7,789 bases of DNA from Spirochaeta sp. UBA2779 (lineage in GTDB: Bacteria > Spirochaetota > Spirochaetia > DSM-2461). Numbering within the stretch: position 1 is the stretch's first letter; every line of letters begins with the position of its first letter. The notes under the pieces were generated by a model. That model had not been told where the DNA came from, did no database searches, and saw nothing but the letters and a program-made list of their open reading frames with translations. Positions 1-6,048 of the stretch are shown in pieces. Both the position numbers and the translations under genes were made by a program. The stretch is from positions 1 through 7,789 of the forward strand of contig DEIH01000018.1 in the NCBI GenBank assembly GCA_002352375.1, in the 5' to 3' direction.

Positions 1-342
1 TTCCACCGTTTCCTGCTGGTATCCACGGAATTCTATACCATCGTAGTAACGGCCGAGAACCTTCGCCGTATCCTCAATGGATTCTTTAATTCCCATTTGG
101 CTATTGGTAAGGAATGTTATGTTTCCCCCCTCGTCAAACACTGCAACTTCAAAAGCACAGCGGGTTCTAGTTGAGGTTTTTTCGAATATAAGAACAATGT
201 TTTTGCCCTGTAACGCAGTGCCGGGTATGCCGGAGCGTTTTTTTGCTTTGAGGTTAATGGATAGATTTATCAGATATTCTATCTCCTCAGGGCTGTAGTC
301 CCGCAGTGTCAGTAAAGACCTGCCGTTGAGATTTATAGACAT
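1..342 (-). CDS. Ornithine carbamoyltransferase, N-terminal part (partial at left edge)
   Basis: My translation of the reverse strand from the ATG at 342-340 stays open to the window edge and gives 114 residues. Ornithine carbamoyltransferase joins carbamoyl phosphate and ornithine to make citrulline, or runs in reverse in the arginine deiminase pathway. Residues 53-64 carry the carbamoyl-phosphate-binding signature FEKTSTRTRCAF. They are followed by SQMG (81-84), KESIEDTAKVLGR (86-98) and YDGIEFRGY (100-108), all typical of the ArgF/ArcB N-terminal domain. The start is supported by a strong GGAGGTGG Shine-Dalgarno 7 bases upstream. The loop before SQMG is about two residues shorter than the LGPSGSQ form of Escherichia coli ArgI, and the residue before KES is Ile where His or Lys is usual. 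Because the ornithine-binding C-terminal domain is outside the window, I cannot say whether it is anabolic (argF) or catabolic (arcB), and a related transcarbamylase is not fully excluded. Confidence 0.92.
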   Translation of the reverse strand, partial: MSINLNGRSLLTLRDYSPEEIEYLINLSINLKAKKRSGIPGTALQGKNIVLIFEKTSTRTRCAFEVAVFDEGGNITFLTNSQMGIKESIEDTAKVLGRYYDGIEFRGYQQETVE

Positions 343-452
343 GTAACCACCTCCGTAAGAGGATGATACCCTCATGATTCGGAACGGACTAGTCTGTTTA
401 TGTGGTTTCTTCATTTCCTTTTGAAGGTTATATTGTAATTGTGAATGTACAA
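343..452. other. Divergent intergenic region between the carbamoyltransferase and small membrane protein genes
   Basis: About 110 bases separate two divergent genes, so promoters in both directions are expected here. I see no convincing sigma-70 pair with proper spacing. The sequence contains a small inverted repeat, TTGTA at 433-437 and TACAA at 448-452 with 10 bases between. It also has a weak GAGG/CCTC pair at 359-373. Neither can be assigned to a known regulator. No full ARG-box palindrome (TGAAT facing ATTCA) is present, although a single TGAAT half-site occurs at 442-446. Confidence 0.4.
347..354 (-). promoter_or_regulatory. Ribosome binding site of the ornithine carbamoyltransferase gene
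   Basis: On the minus strand, GGAGGTGG lies with a 7-base gap (counted from GGAGG) before the ATG at 342-340. This is close to a perfect anti-16S match and it fixes that start. Confidence 0.8.
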
Positions 453-821
453 ATGAAGAGATACTTTACCGTTACCCTGATTGTTCTTGGAATTTTCCTT
501 GTAACCGTTGCCACCGTCTTTATCTTGAGTCGGTTTTCAGTTGCTTCCGGGAAACCGGCAATGTCTTTTGCGCTGATTTCCGGGGGAGTTGTTTCCGCTT
601 TGAGTCTGCCGATTCTAATCTGGCTGGCGGTCGGTTCCGGGAATCTTGAGAATTACTCCGCATTTACCGTTGAGGAAATCGGTTTGAGTGAGGAGGAACT
701 GACAGAAGCGGTTGGAAACTGGGTGTACTCCCGTTACAAACGCAGGATGGAAGATGAGGCCCATTTTCTGGAAGATGAAGAGGGTAACGTTACCTGTCGG
801 GTTACCGTTCGCAGGGATTAG
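453..821 (+). CDS. Small unrecognised protein with two transmembrane segments
   Basis: I do not recognise a family. From the ATG at 453 the product is 122 residues. A basic start (MKRYF) leads into a hydrophobic segment at about 6-26, then a short polar loop and a second hydrophobic segment at about 38-61. An acidic and basic soluble tail of about 60 residues follows, rich in Glu, Arg and Asp and containing SEEELTEAVGNWVYSRYKRR (79-98). By the positive-inside rule both ends should be cytoplasmic. The start is uncertain: the frame is open from a GTG at 402, and a GTG at 441 has GAAGG 13 bases upstream, while the ATG at 453 has no good ribosome site. The stop TAG overlaps the stop of the facing GGDEF-EAL gene (tail-to-tail, 818-821). 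That the ORF ends cleanly and encodes a plausible membrane protein argues it is real. Confidence 0.6.
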   Translation: MKRYFTVTLIVLGIFLVTVATVFILSRFSVASGKPAMSFALISGGVVSALSLPILIWLAVGSGNLENYSAFTVEEIGLSEEELTEAVGNWVYSRYKRRMEDEAHFLEDEEGNVTCRVTVRRD

Positions 822-2350
822 CTCTTCGGAAGGTGCTTTTTGTAGAACTTCTGATAGTCTGCGGGGTTCAGTGCTTTGGAAAAGTAGAAGCCCTGAAACT
901 TTCGGATGCCGAATTTCATCAACAGTTCAAGCTGTTCTATTGTTTCGACACCTTCAACAACGTTCATCATACCCAATTCTGCCGTCAAGGCAATCATAGC
1001 TTTAACAATCGATCTGTCCTGCAGATTTGTGGTGATATCCATGATGAAACTGCGATCAATTTTTACCACATCCACAGGGAGTTTCCTTAAGTAGTTCATC
1101 GATGAAAATCCGGTACCGAAGTCGTCAATTGCAATTTTAATTCCGATATCCTTGAGTTTATTTATCTTTCTGGCGGCTTCTTCAGGTTCCTCAAGGAAGC
1201 TGTTTTCTGTAATCTCCACCTGCAGGTTCCCTGGATCGATGGCACGGAATCTTACGATTCTCTCGATAGATTCAATCAGATCATCGTTGTTGAATTGTCT
1301 GGGTGAAACGTTTATAGCCAGCCTTGAATCGATGTAATCGGTATTGGCCCATGCTTCAATCTGAGAAGTCGCCGTGTAGAGAACCCATTTTCCGATGATA
1401 ATAATCAGTCCGGTTTCTTCGGCAATAGGGATAAAAGTATCCGGTGTGATTATACCCTTTTCCGGATGCCGCCACCTTATCAGTGCTTCTGAATCAATTC
1501 TCTCAATTACCGGTATTCCGTTCTCCATCGAACTGACCGTAACAATAGGCTGCATATTGATAAAAAACTGTTTGTCGATTTCTTTAAGGGATTGTTCTTC
1601 CAAGGCCTTTATTATGCTGTTCTGAAGCTCCATCTTCTGAACAACTTCGGTTTTCATCTTCTCTGAAAAAAACACGTAATTTTTGTTGTTTTTTTTCGCA
1701 TAGCTAAGGGCGATATCTGCATTGTTTAACAGGCTGCCCTTACTCATTCCATTTTCCGGGTAGAAAGAAACTCCGATAATACAGCTGATAACTATATGAT
1801 AACCGGAAAAAATATGAGGTTTGGAAATCTGCTGATAAATATCATCAAGGAGAGTCTTCAGTTCTTTTGAATTGCCCTTATCTTTGATAAGTAAAATGAA
1901 CTCATCATCCCTTGTATGATAAATGGGTGCTGAATCACTTAAAATTTCTTTCAGCCGTGAACTGATCTGATAAATAATCCATTCACTGACAGAAGGTTTG
2001 AGGGTTTTGGTAATAATATCGTAGTTGTTGTCCAGCTTGATGAGAACTAGAGCTCCAGGTTCCGGATCAGTAACTTCCATAATCGAACCGAAAAAGCTTT
2101 GTAACTCCTGATCCATCTTATTGTGGTTGCCCAGGCCTGTTTTTGGATTGATACTTATACGCTGTTGAAGCTCTCGTTTCCGGCGGTTCTGTTCGTTGAT
2201 GAAATGAAGCAGGTTGTTTACCTGAGATACAAGAGAATCGTTGTGTCTTCGGATTTTCTGCAGATCCTTACGGGCCTTGATGAGATCGCTTTTTATATCA
2301 CCCGGATTACTCTCCAGATTGAGTTGGTCAGTAACTTTCAGTAATCCCAT
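818..2350 (-). CDS. Cytosolic GGDEF-EAL protein with degenerate GGDEF; probable cyclic-di-GMP phosphodiesterase
   Basis: This 510-residue protein has three parts. Residues about 18-66 are a charged, probably coiled-coil stretch. Residues about 67-230 are a GGDEF domain (NPKTGLGNHNKM at 69-79), but its active-site loop is RDDEF (147-151) in place of GG[D/E]EF, so diguanylate cyclase activity should be lost. Residues about 240-505 are an EAL domain that keeps the known catalytic set: QPIV (267-270), EAL (288-290), Asn347, Glu379, Asp409-Asp410 in IDDFGTG, Lys430, Glu466 and Gln486. The spacings from Lys430 to Glu466 and from Glu466 to Gln486 match those of RocR. The expected role is hydrolysis of cyclic-di-GMP to pGpG, with the dead GGDEF acting as a possible GTP-sensing or dimerising module. 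I see no membrane segment or signal peptide. An in-frame TAA lies two codons before the ATG, so the start cannot be further upstream. The gene is divergent from the amine operon and there is no sequence evidence linking the two functionally. Confidence 0.93.
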   Translation of the reverse strand: MGLLKVTDQLNLESNPGDIKSDLIKARKDLQKIRRHNDSLVSQVNNLLHFINEQNRRKRELQQRISINPKTGLGNHNKMDQELQSFFGSIMEVTDPEPGALVLIKLDNNYDIITKTLKPSVSEWIIYQISSRLKEILSDSAPIYHTRDDEFILLIKDKGNSKELKTLLDDIYQQISKPHIFSGYHIVISCIIGVSFYPENGMSKGSLLNNADIALSYAKKNNKNYVFFSEKMKTEVVQKMELQNSIIKALEEQSLKEIDKQFFINMQPIVTVSSMENGIPVIERIDSEALIRWRHPEKGIITPDTFIPIAEETGLIIIIGKWVLYTATSQIEAWANTDYIDSRLAINVSPRQFNNDDLIESIERIVRFRAIDPGNLQVEITENSFLEEPEEAARKINKLKDIGIKIAIDDFGTGFSSMNYLRKLPVDVVKIDRSFIMDITTNLQDRSIVKAMIALTAELGMMNVVEGVETIEQLELLMKFGIRKFQGFYFSKALNPADYQKFYKKHLPKS

Positions 2351-2436
2351 TGTTTATCCATCATAACAGTCTTGTGCTTTATTTATCGGTATGAAGTCTT
2401 TAGAATCTGTAGTTTATTACTGGTGATGTGTCTATA

Positions 2437-2453
2437 GAAGATTTTATGTCTTC
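2437..2453. repeat. Short inverted repeat GAAGA-N7-TCTTC, possible operator
   Basis: GAAGA at 2437-2441 and TCTTC at 2449-2453 form a 5-base palindromic pair about 10 bases upstream of the candidate operon promoter. The length and spacing would suit a dimeric regulator, but five-base arms can occur by chance and no regulator gene is in the window. Confidence 0.25.
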
Positions 2454-2462
2454 ATATCTTTG

Positions 2463-2490
2463 TTGATCTCCTCCCGGTGATGTCTTTAAT
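2463..2490 (+). promoter_or_regulatory. Candidate sigma-70-type promoter for the four-gene operon
   Basis: TTGATC (2463-2468, four of six matches to TTGACA) is followed after 16 bases by TTTAAT (2485-2490, five of six matches to TATAAT). Transcription would begin near 2497 and give a leader of roughly 90 bases before the ATG at 2586. This is only a visual match in AT-rich DNA. A TATATT at 2526-2531 is an alternative -10 but has no good -35. Confidence 0.3.
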
Positions 2491-2574
2491 GATGCTCGCA
2501 AGCCGGTTCACTTTATGAGATTTTATATATTGCGTTCCCTCGATACTGGTATTATTCTCTAGTTTCAGAAAGAT

Positions 2575-2579
2575 GGGAG
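2575..2579 (+). promoter_or_regulatory. Ribosome binding site that selects the ATG at 2586
   Basis: GGGAG lies 6 bases before the ATG at 2586. Another in-frame ATG at 2580 begins directly after this motif with no spacer, so the downstream ATG is the better start and the product begins MKLKCYSP. Confidence 0.65.
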
Positions 2580-2585
2580 ATGCAT

Positions 2586-3971
2586 ATGAAATTGAAATGT
2601 TATTCACCGATAGACGGTTCCCTTTATGTTGAGAGAGAAACGGCAACATCTTCACAGATTGAACGGGCTCTGGCCTCAGCTCATACAGCCCAGAAAAAGT
2701 GGCGAAAGGTTCCCGTATCAGACCGATGTTCCCTTGCCGGGAAGATGATAACATCCTTTGAAGAGAAAAAAGAACCGATTGCCGAAGAGCTTACCTGGAT
2801 GATGGGCCGCCCGATCCGATACACCCAGGGTGAGATAAACGGATTTGTTGAAAGGGCCCTCCATATGACCTCCATTGCTGAATCTTCTCTTTCACCGGTT
2901 AAAGTCGAAGAGAAAGAAGGTTTTGATCGTTTTATCCGGCATGAGCCCCTGGGCGTTGTTTTAGTAATTGCCCCCTGGAACTACCCTTATCTGACAGCCG
3001 TTAATGCTTTTCTTCCGGCGATTCTGGCAGGGAATACCGTTCTTTTAAAGCATTCCTCCCAGACTCCGTTATGTGCTGAAAGACTTCAGGACGCCTTTAA
3101 TGCAGCAGGATTTCCCGATGGTGTTTTTCAATACCTGCATTTAAGCCATGAGGACACAGAACAATTAATTAAGAACCCCCTCATCAGTCATGTGGCTTTT
3201 ACAGGTTCTGTTCCCGGTGGATTCATGGTGGAGAGGGCTGCCGCCGGGCGGTTTATCAGTATCGGATTGGAGCTTGGGGGTAAAGATCCTTCTTATGTTC
3301 GGGCGGATGCAGATATCGATCAGGCCGTGGAAACAGTGATAGATGGTGCTTTTTTTAACTCGGGACAGTCCTGTTGCGGGATTGAGCGGGCCTATGTTGC
3401 CACAGAGGTTTATGATGAGTTCATTTCCAAAGCGGTGCATCTGGTTAAACAGTATAAACTGGGACGACCTGATAACCCTGAGACAACTCTCGGTCCGGTG
3501 GTACGCCCTGAGGCCGCGTCATTTATTCGGAATCAGATTGATGAAGCTATTGCTCAAGGTGCGAAACCGCTCATCGATTCCTCTTTGTTCACGGACAACA
3601 GGGAAGGATCTGCATATCTTGCTCCTCAGATTCTGGTAAATGTAAATCATGATATGCGGGTTATGAGGGAAGAAACCTTCGGCCCTGTTCTGGGAATACA
3701 GAAAGTTCAAAACGATGAAGAAGCTTTGAAGCTGATGAATGATTCGGAGTTCGGGCTTACCGCATCTCTGTTTACCAGAAACTATGAAACTGGAATCGAG
3801 CTGGGTGACCGTCTGGAGACGGGAACCTTTTTTATCAACAGGTGCGACTATCTGGATCCTGCTCTGGCATGGACCGGAGTAAAAAATTCAGGACGGGGTG
3901 TTACACTATCAACGATTGGTTATGAGTATATTACACGGCCGAAGTCATTTCATATTAAAAAAATCTCATAG
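2586..3971 (+). CDS. NAD(P)-dependent aldehyde dehydrogenase, first gene of gamma-glutamyl amine operon
   Basis: The 461-residue product is a full-length member of the aldehyde dehydrogenase superfamily, which oxidises aldehydes to carboxylates with NAD(P). Visible motifs in order are PWNYP (130-134, with Asn132), the cofactor-binding Lys155 in LLKHS, FTGS (205-208), ELGGKDP with general base Glu229 (229-235), GQSC with catalytic Cys263 (260-263), and EETFGPVL (362-369). A second cysteine, Cys264, directly follows the nucleophile. The protein is cytoplasmic, with no signal peptide. It lies 42 bases upstream of the hydrolase gene and is followed by iron alcohol dehydrogenase and glutamine-synthetase-like genes, so its likely substrate is a gamma-glutamylamino aldehyde produced by the alcohol dehydrogenase, analogous to PuuC acting on gamma-glutamyl-gamma-aminobutyraldehyde. 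Family assignment is firm. The substrate is inferred from context only. The start at 2586 is chosen over 2580 because of ribosome-site spacing. Confidence 0.93.
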   Translation: MKLKCYSPIDGSLYVERETATSSQIERALASAHTAQKKWRKVPVSDRCSLAGKMITSFEEKKEPIAEELTWMMGRPIRYTQGEINGFVERALHMTSIAESSLSPVKVEEKEGFDRFIRHEPLGVVLVIAPWNYPYLTAVNAFLPAILAGNTVLLKHSSQTPLCAERLQDAFNAAGFPDGVFQYLHLSHEDTEQLIKNPLISHVAFTGSVPGGFMVERAAAGRFISIGLELGGKDPSYVRADADIDQAVETVIDGAFFNSGQSCCGIERAYVATEVYDEFISKAVHLVKQYKLGRPDNPETTLGPVVRPEAASFIRNQIDEAIAQGAKPLIDSSLFTDNREGSAYLAPQILVNVNHDMRVMREETFGPVLGIQKVQNDEEALKLMNDSEFGLTASLFTRNYETGIELGDRLETGTFFINRCDYLDPALAWTGVKNSGRGVTLSTIGYEYITRPKSFHIKKIS

Positions 3972-4000
3972 GGGACTTTAGCATTTTTCATTAGTTGTTA

Positions 4001-4005
4001 AGGAG
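4001..4005 (+). promoter_or_regulatory. Strong ribosome binding site for a TTG start
   Basis: AGGAG, within TAAGGAGAGAG, lies 8 bases before the TTG at 4014. The quality of this site and the LIIDAYS beginning of a class I amidotransferase fold make TTG the start. Confidence 0.75.
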
Positions 4006-4013
4006 AGAGTCAG

Positions 4014-4874
4014 TTGAAATTTTTAATTATTGATGCCTACTCAGAAAAGAGCCGGGCTGCGTTGAATGAAGCCGGGATGTCATATGCCTGGGAGTTGTAT
4101 GCAGGAATGGTGAAGCGTGTTCTGCCTGCGGCAGAATATACGGTTTTTCATCCCAGTGATGAGGGAGCTGAGTTTCCGGGAAAACAGTATCTAAAACAAT
4201 TCGATGGAGTTCTGTGGACCGGAGCTGATTTAACGATTTACCATACACATATTCCGTCCATCAAAGCTCAGATCGATCTGGCAGAGAATGTGTTTGAAGT
4301 GGGTGTTCCTTCATACGGTAGTTGTTGGGGAATACAGATGGCCGCTGTAGCCGCCGGTGGAGAAGTTCTTGCGAATACTAAAGGGCGGGAAATGGGGATC
4401 GGCCGGAAAATTCTATTAACCGAAGAAGGGCGGAATCATCCCATGATGAAAGGTAAACCTTTTGTGTTTGATGCATTTGAGAGTCATTATGATATTGTCG
4501 TGAAGCCCCCCGAGGGTACGGTCGTTCTGGCTGAAAATGAGTTTTCAGGCATACAGGCGATGAGTGTTACCCATAAAAAGGGCATCTTCTGGTCTGTTCA
4601 GTACCACCCTGAATACAATTTGCATGAAATGTCCAGATTGACTGTCGTCCGGGAAAAAGTGCTGATAGAAGGCGGTTTTTTTGAAAGTCCCGAAGCTCTT
4701 AAAAAACATGTGGACCGCTGGGAATTACTTCATTCCCATCCGGAACGTTCGGATTTGAGGTGGCAGTTGGGCATAGATGAGGATATTCTGAATATCGAGG
4801 TTCGTCAGCAGGAGTTTACCAACTGGGTAAGTGCCCTTGTTCTTCCTTATTCCAAAGAGAAGGAGCTGCGTTGA
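4014..4874 (+). CDS. Class I glutamine amidotransferase-type hydrolase; probable gamma-glutamyl amide hydrolase
   Basis: The 286-residue protein starts at TTG. It has the class I glutamine amidotransferase (GATase1, PF00117-type) fold: an N-terminal MKFLIIDAYS strand, the nucleophile elbow GSCWGIQ with Cys104 (102-108), and the His198-Glu200 pair in YHPE (198-201), completing the Cys-His-Glu triad. No synthetase or biosynthetic domain is attached. An extension of about 35 residues after 250 contains RQQEFTNWVSALVLP (264-278). Family members normally release ammonia from glutamine for a partner enzyme. In a cluster with a glutamine-synthetase-like ligase and two dehydrogenases, the more economical role is hydrolysis of a gamma-glutamyl amide to glutamate plus the free amino acid, as PuuD does, although PuuD belongs to the related peptidase C26 group. 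The stop codon is one base before the next gene's ATG. The catalytic family is firm; the hydrolase role is inference. Confidence 0.88.
   Translation: MKFLIIDAYSEKSRAALNEAGMSYAWELYAGMVKRVLPAAEYTVFHPSDEGAEFPGKQYLKQFDGVLWTGADLTIYHTHIPSIKAQIDLAENVFEVGVPSYGSCWGIQMAAVAAGGEVLANTKGREMGIGRKILLTEEGRNHPMMKGKPFVFDAFESHYDIVVKPPEGTVVLAENEFSGIQAMSVTHKKGIFWSVQYHPEYNLHEMSRLTVVREKVLIEGGFFESPEALKKHVDRWELLHSHPERSDLRWQLGIDEDILNIEVRQQEFTNWVSALVLPYSKEKELR
4861..4865 (+). promoter_or_regulatory. Ribosome binding site choosing the ATG at 4876 for the alcohol dehydrogenase
   Basis: AGGAG inside the end of the upstream gene lies 10 bases before the ATG at 4876. The frame stays open further upstream to 4831, but that would add 15 residues (MPLFFLIPKRRSCVD) overlapping the hydrolase gene, with no ribosome site, so 4876 is preferred. 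Confidence 0.7.
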
Positions 4875-4875
4875 T

Positions 4876-6048
4876 ATGAGTGATATTTCCAGGTTTTCTT
4901 TTCCAACCACAATACTTTTCGGAAATGGTGCGGTAAATGAGGTCCCGATATGTCTCAAAGAGCTGGAGTCTGAAAAACCTCTTATAATTACGGATAAGGC
5001 TTTAACCGGTACAGCAGGGTACCGTCGGCTTATTGCAGCAATGAAGGATGCCGGGATTAGTTTTGCTGTTTTTACCGATGTTCACCCTAATCCACTGGAT
5101 ACAGATGTTGAGGCCGCATCCAACGTTTATAAAACTGAGCGTTGTGATGGCGTAATCGGACTGGGCGGCGGGAGCCCCCTGGATACCGCCAAAGCCCTGG
5201 CAGTTCTTGTTTCCAATGGCGGCGCTCTGTCTGATTATGATGTTCAGAATGGCGGTGGCGGTAATATCAAAGAGGAATTGCCGCCGATCATTGCTATTCC
5301 CACTACGGCCGGTACGGGTTCGGAAGTCGGGAAATGCGCTGTAATTACATCTTCTGTTCAGAAGCGTAAATATATGATCTGTCATTCATCATTGCTTCCT
5401 TTAAGAGCTATACTCGATCCCGAACTTACTATCAGTCTTCCAGCGCATCTTACCGCCGCTACAGGGATGGATGCCCTTACTCATTGCATCGAATCTCTTA
5501 CGGCTCCAATCTTCCACCCCATGTGTGATGCCATTGCCTTGAAAGGAATTGAGTTTGTTGCCGGGAATCTGGAAACAGCGGTAAAAGAGCCTGAAAATCT
5601 GGAGGCCCGGGGTAAAATGCTTCTTGCCGCTTCCATGGGGGCTGTGGCTTTTCAGAAAGATCTTGGAGCGGCTCATTCTCTTTCCCATGCACTCTCTGCG
5701 GTGTATGGTTTTCAGCATGGGTTGGGGAATGCTATCTGCCTGCCCCCTGTGATGGAGTTTAATCGGGATGCGGCCAGGGAGCAGTACGCTCTGATTCCAC
5801 CATACTTTGGTGTTAACACTATTGGAATGGACACCGGTGAGGCTGCTGATATGGCTATTCAGCAGGTTCGTGAATTAAATACCCGGATTGGAATACCTTC
5901 CTCACTTAAAACAGCCGGTATTGTCAACGACCGGTTTGACGAAGTGGAGAGTAAGGCTTTTTCCGATCCCTGTCATTTAACTAATGCCCGTCCCTGCACT
6001 GAAAAGGATTTACGGCTGCTTCTTCAAAAGGCATGGGAAGGTGAATAA
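4876..6048 (+). CDS. Iron-containing (group III) alcohol dehydrogenase
   Basis: The 390-residue product has the usual length of group III metal-dependent alcohol dehydrogenases, which interconvert alcohols and aldehydes with NAD(P). FGNGAV (15-20) opens the family's N-terminal fold, and the dinucleotide-binding loop is GLGGGSPLDTAKA (95-107), followed by IPTTAGTGSEV (141-151). The metal ligands of FucO map to Asp199 and His203 (GMDALTH, 197-203), His267 and His281, with the expected 14-residue gap between the last two; His271 lies between. All four ligands are present, so it should bind Fe(II) or a similar metal. It starts one base after the hydrolase stop and overlaps the next gene by 8 bases, so these three genes are probably translationally coupled. 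In context it would oxidise the alcohol of a gamma-glutamyl amino alcohol to the aldehyde used by the operon's aldehyde dehydrogenase. The reverse (aldehyde-reducing) direction cannot be excluded from sequence. Confidence 0.93.
   Translation: MSDISRFSFPTTILFGNGAVNEVPICLKELESEKPLIITDKALTGTAGYRRLIAAMKDAGISFAVFTDVHPNPLDTDVEAASNVYKTERCDGVIGLGGGSPLDTAKALAVLVSNGGALSDYDVQNGGGGNIKEELPPIIAIPTTAGTGSEVGKCAVITSSVQKRKYMICHSSLLPLRAILDPELTISLPAHLTAATGMDALTHCIESLTAPIFHPMCDAIALKGIEFVAGNLETAVKEPENLEARGKMLLAASMGAVAFQKDLGAAHSLSHALSAVYGFQHGLGNAICLPPVMEFNRDAAREQYALIPPYFGVNTIGMDTGEAADMAIQQVRELNTRIGIPSSLKTAGIVNDRFDEVESKAFSDPCHLTNARPCTEKDLRLLLQKAWEGE

Larger units (their letters stand above)
2351..2585. other. Divergent control region between the phosphodiesterase gene and the amine operon
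   Basis: About 235 bases carry no gene that I can support. The region should hold the promoter of the minus-strand EAL gene and that of the plus-strand operon. It contains a candidate operon promoter (2463-2490), a 17-base inverted repeat GAAGA-N7-TCTTC (2437-2453), a flagellar-sigma-like ACCGATAA on the minus strand (2383-2390), and the ribosome site of the aldehyde dehydrogenase gene (2575-2579). No riboswitch fold or Rho-independent terminator is evident by eye. Confidence 0.5.

Noticed and set aside
421..452. Possible sigma-70 promoter on the minus strand, TTGTAC and TATAAC, for the carbamoyltransferase
   Set aside because: The spacer is about 14 bases, too short for a standard promoter.
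2343..2366. Tiny minus-strand frame MMDKQWDY overlapping the start of the GGDEF-EAL gene out of frame
   Set aside because: Eight codons with no clear ribosome site of its own. It could be a coupled leader peptide but chance is as likely.
2452..2754. Minus-strand 100-residue reading frame covering the control region and the start of the aldehyde dehydrogenase gene
   Set aside because: It runs antisense through well-supported coding sequence, has no recognisable domain, and would occupy the operon's promoter region.
3972..4013. Possible terminator or internal promoter between the aldehyde dehydrogenase and hydrolase genes
   Set aside because: The 42 bases show no stem-loop with a T run and no promoter pair, so read-through within one operon is the simpler reading.
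5200..5275. Gly-rich GGCGG runs in the alcohol dehydrogenase gene as a possible repeat
   Set aside because: They encode the NGG and NGGGGN loops of the dehydrogenase (residues about 114-116 and 125-130) and are not an independent repeat array.
5002..5385. Minus-strand 127-residue reading frame within the alcohol dehydrogenase gene
   Set aside because: It is antisense to conserved motifs of the dehydrogenase, is Cys- and Asn-rich without family features, and is best read as a shadow frame.
5984..6040. Upstream extension of the ligase to an ATG at 5984 (19 extra residues)
   Set aside because: It would overlap the dehydrogenase gene by 65 bases, and the added sequence (KRIYGCFFKRH) looks like shifted dehydrogenase C-terminus. 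GTG at 6041 gives a normal family length.
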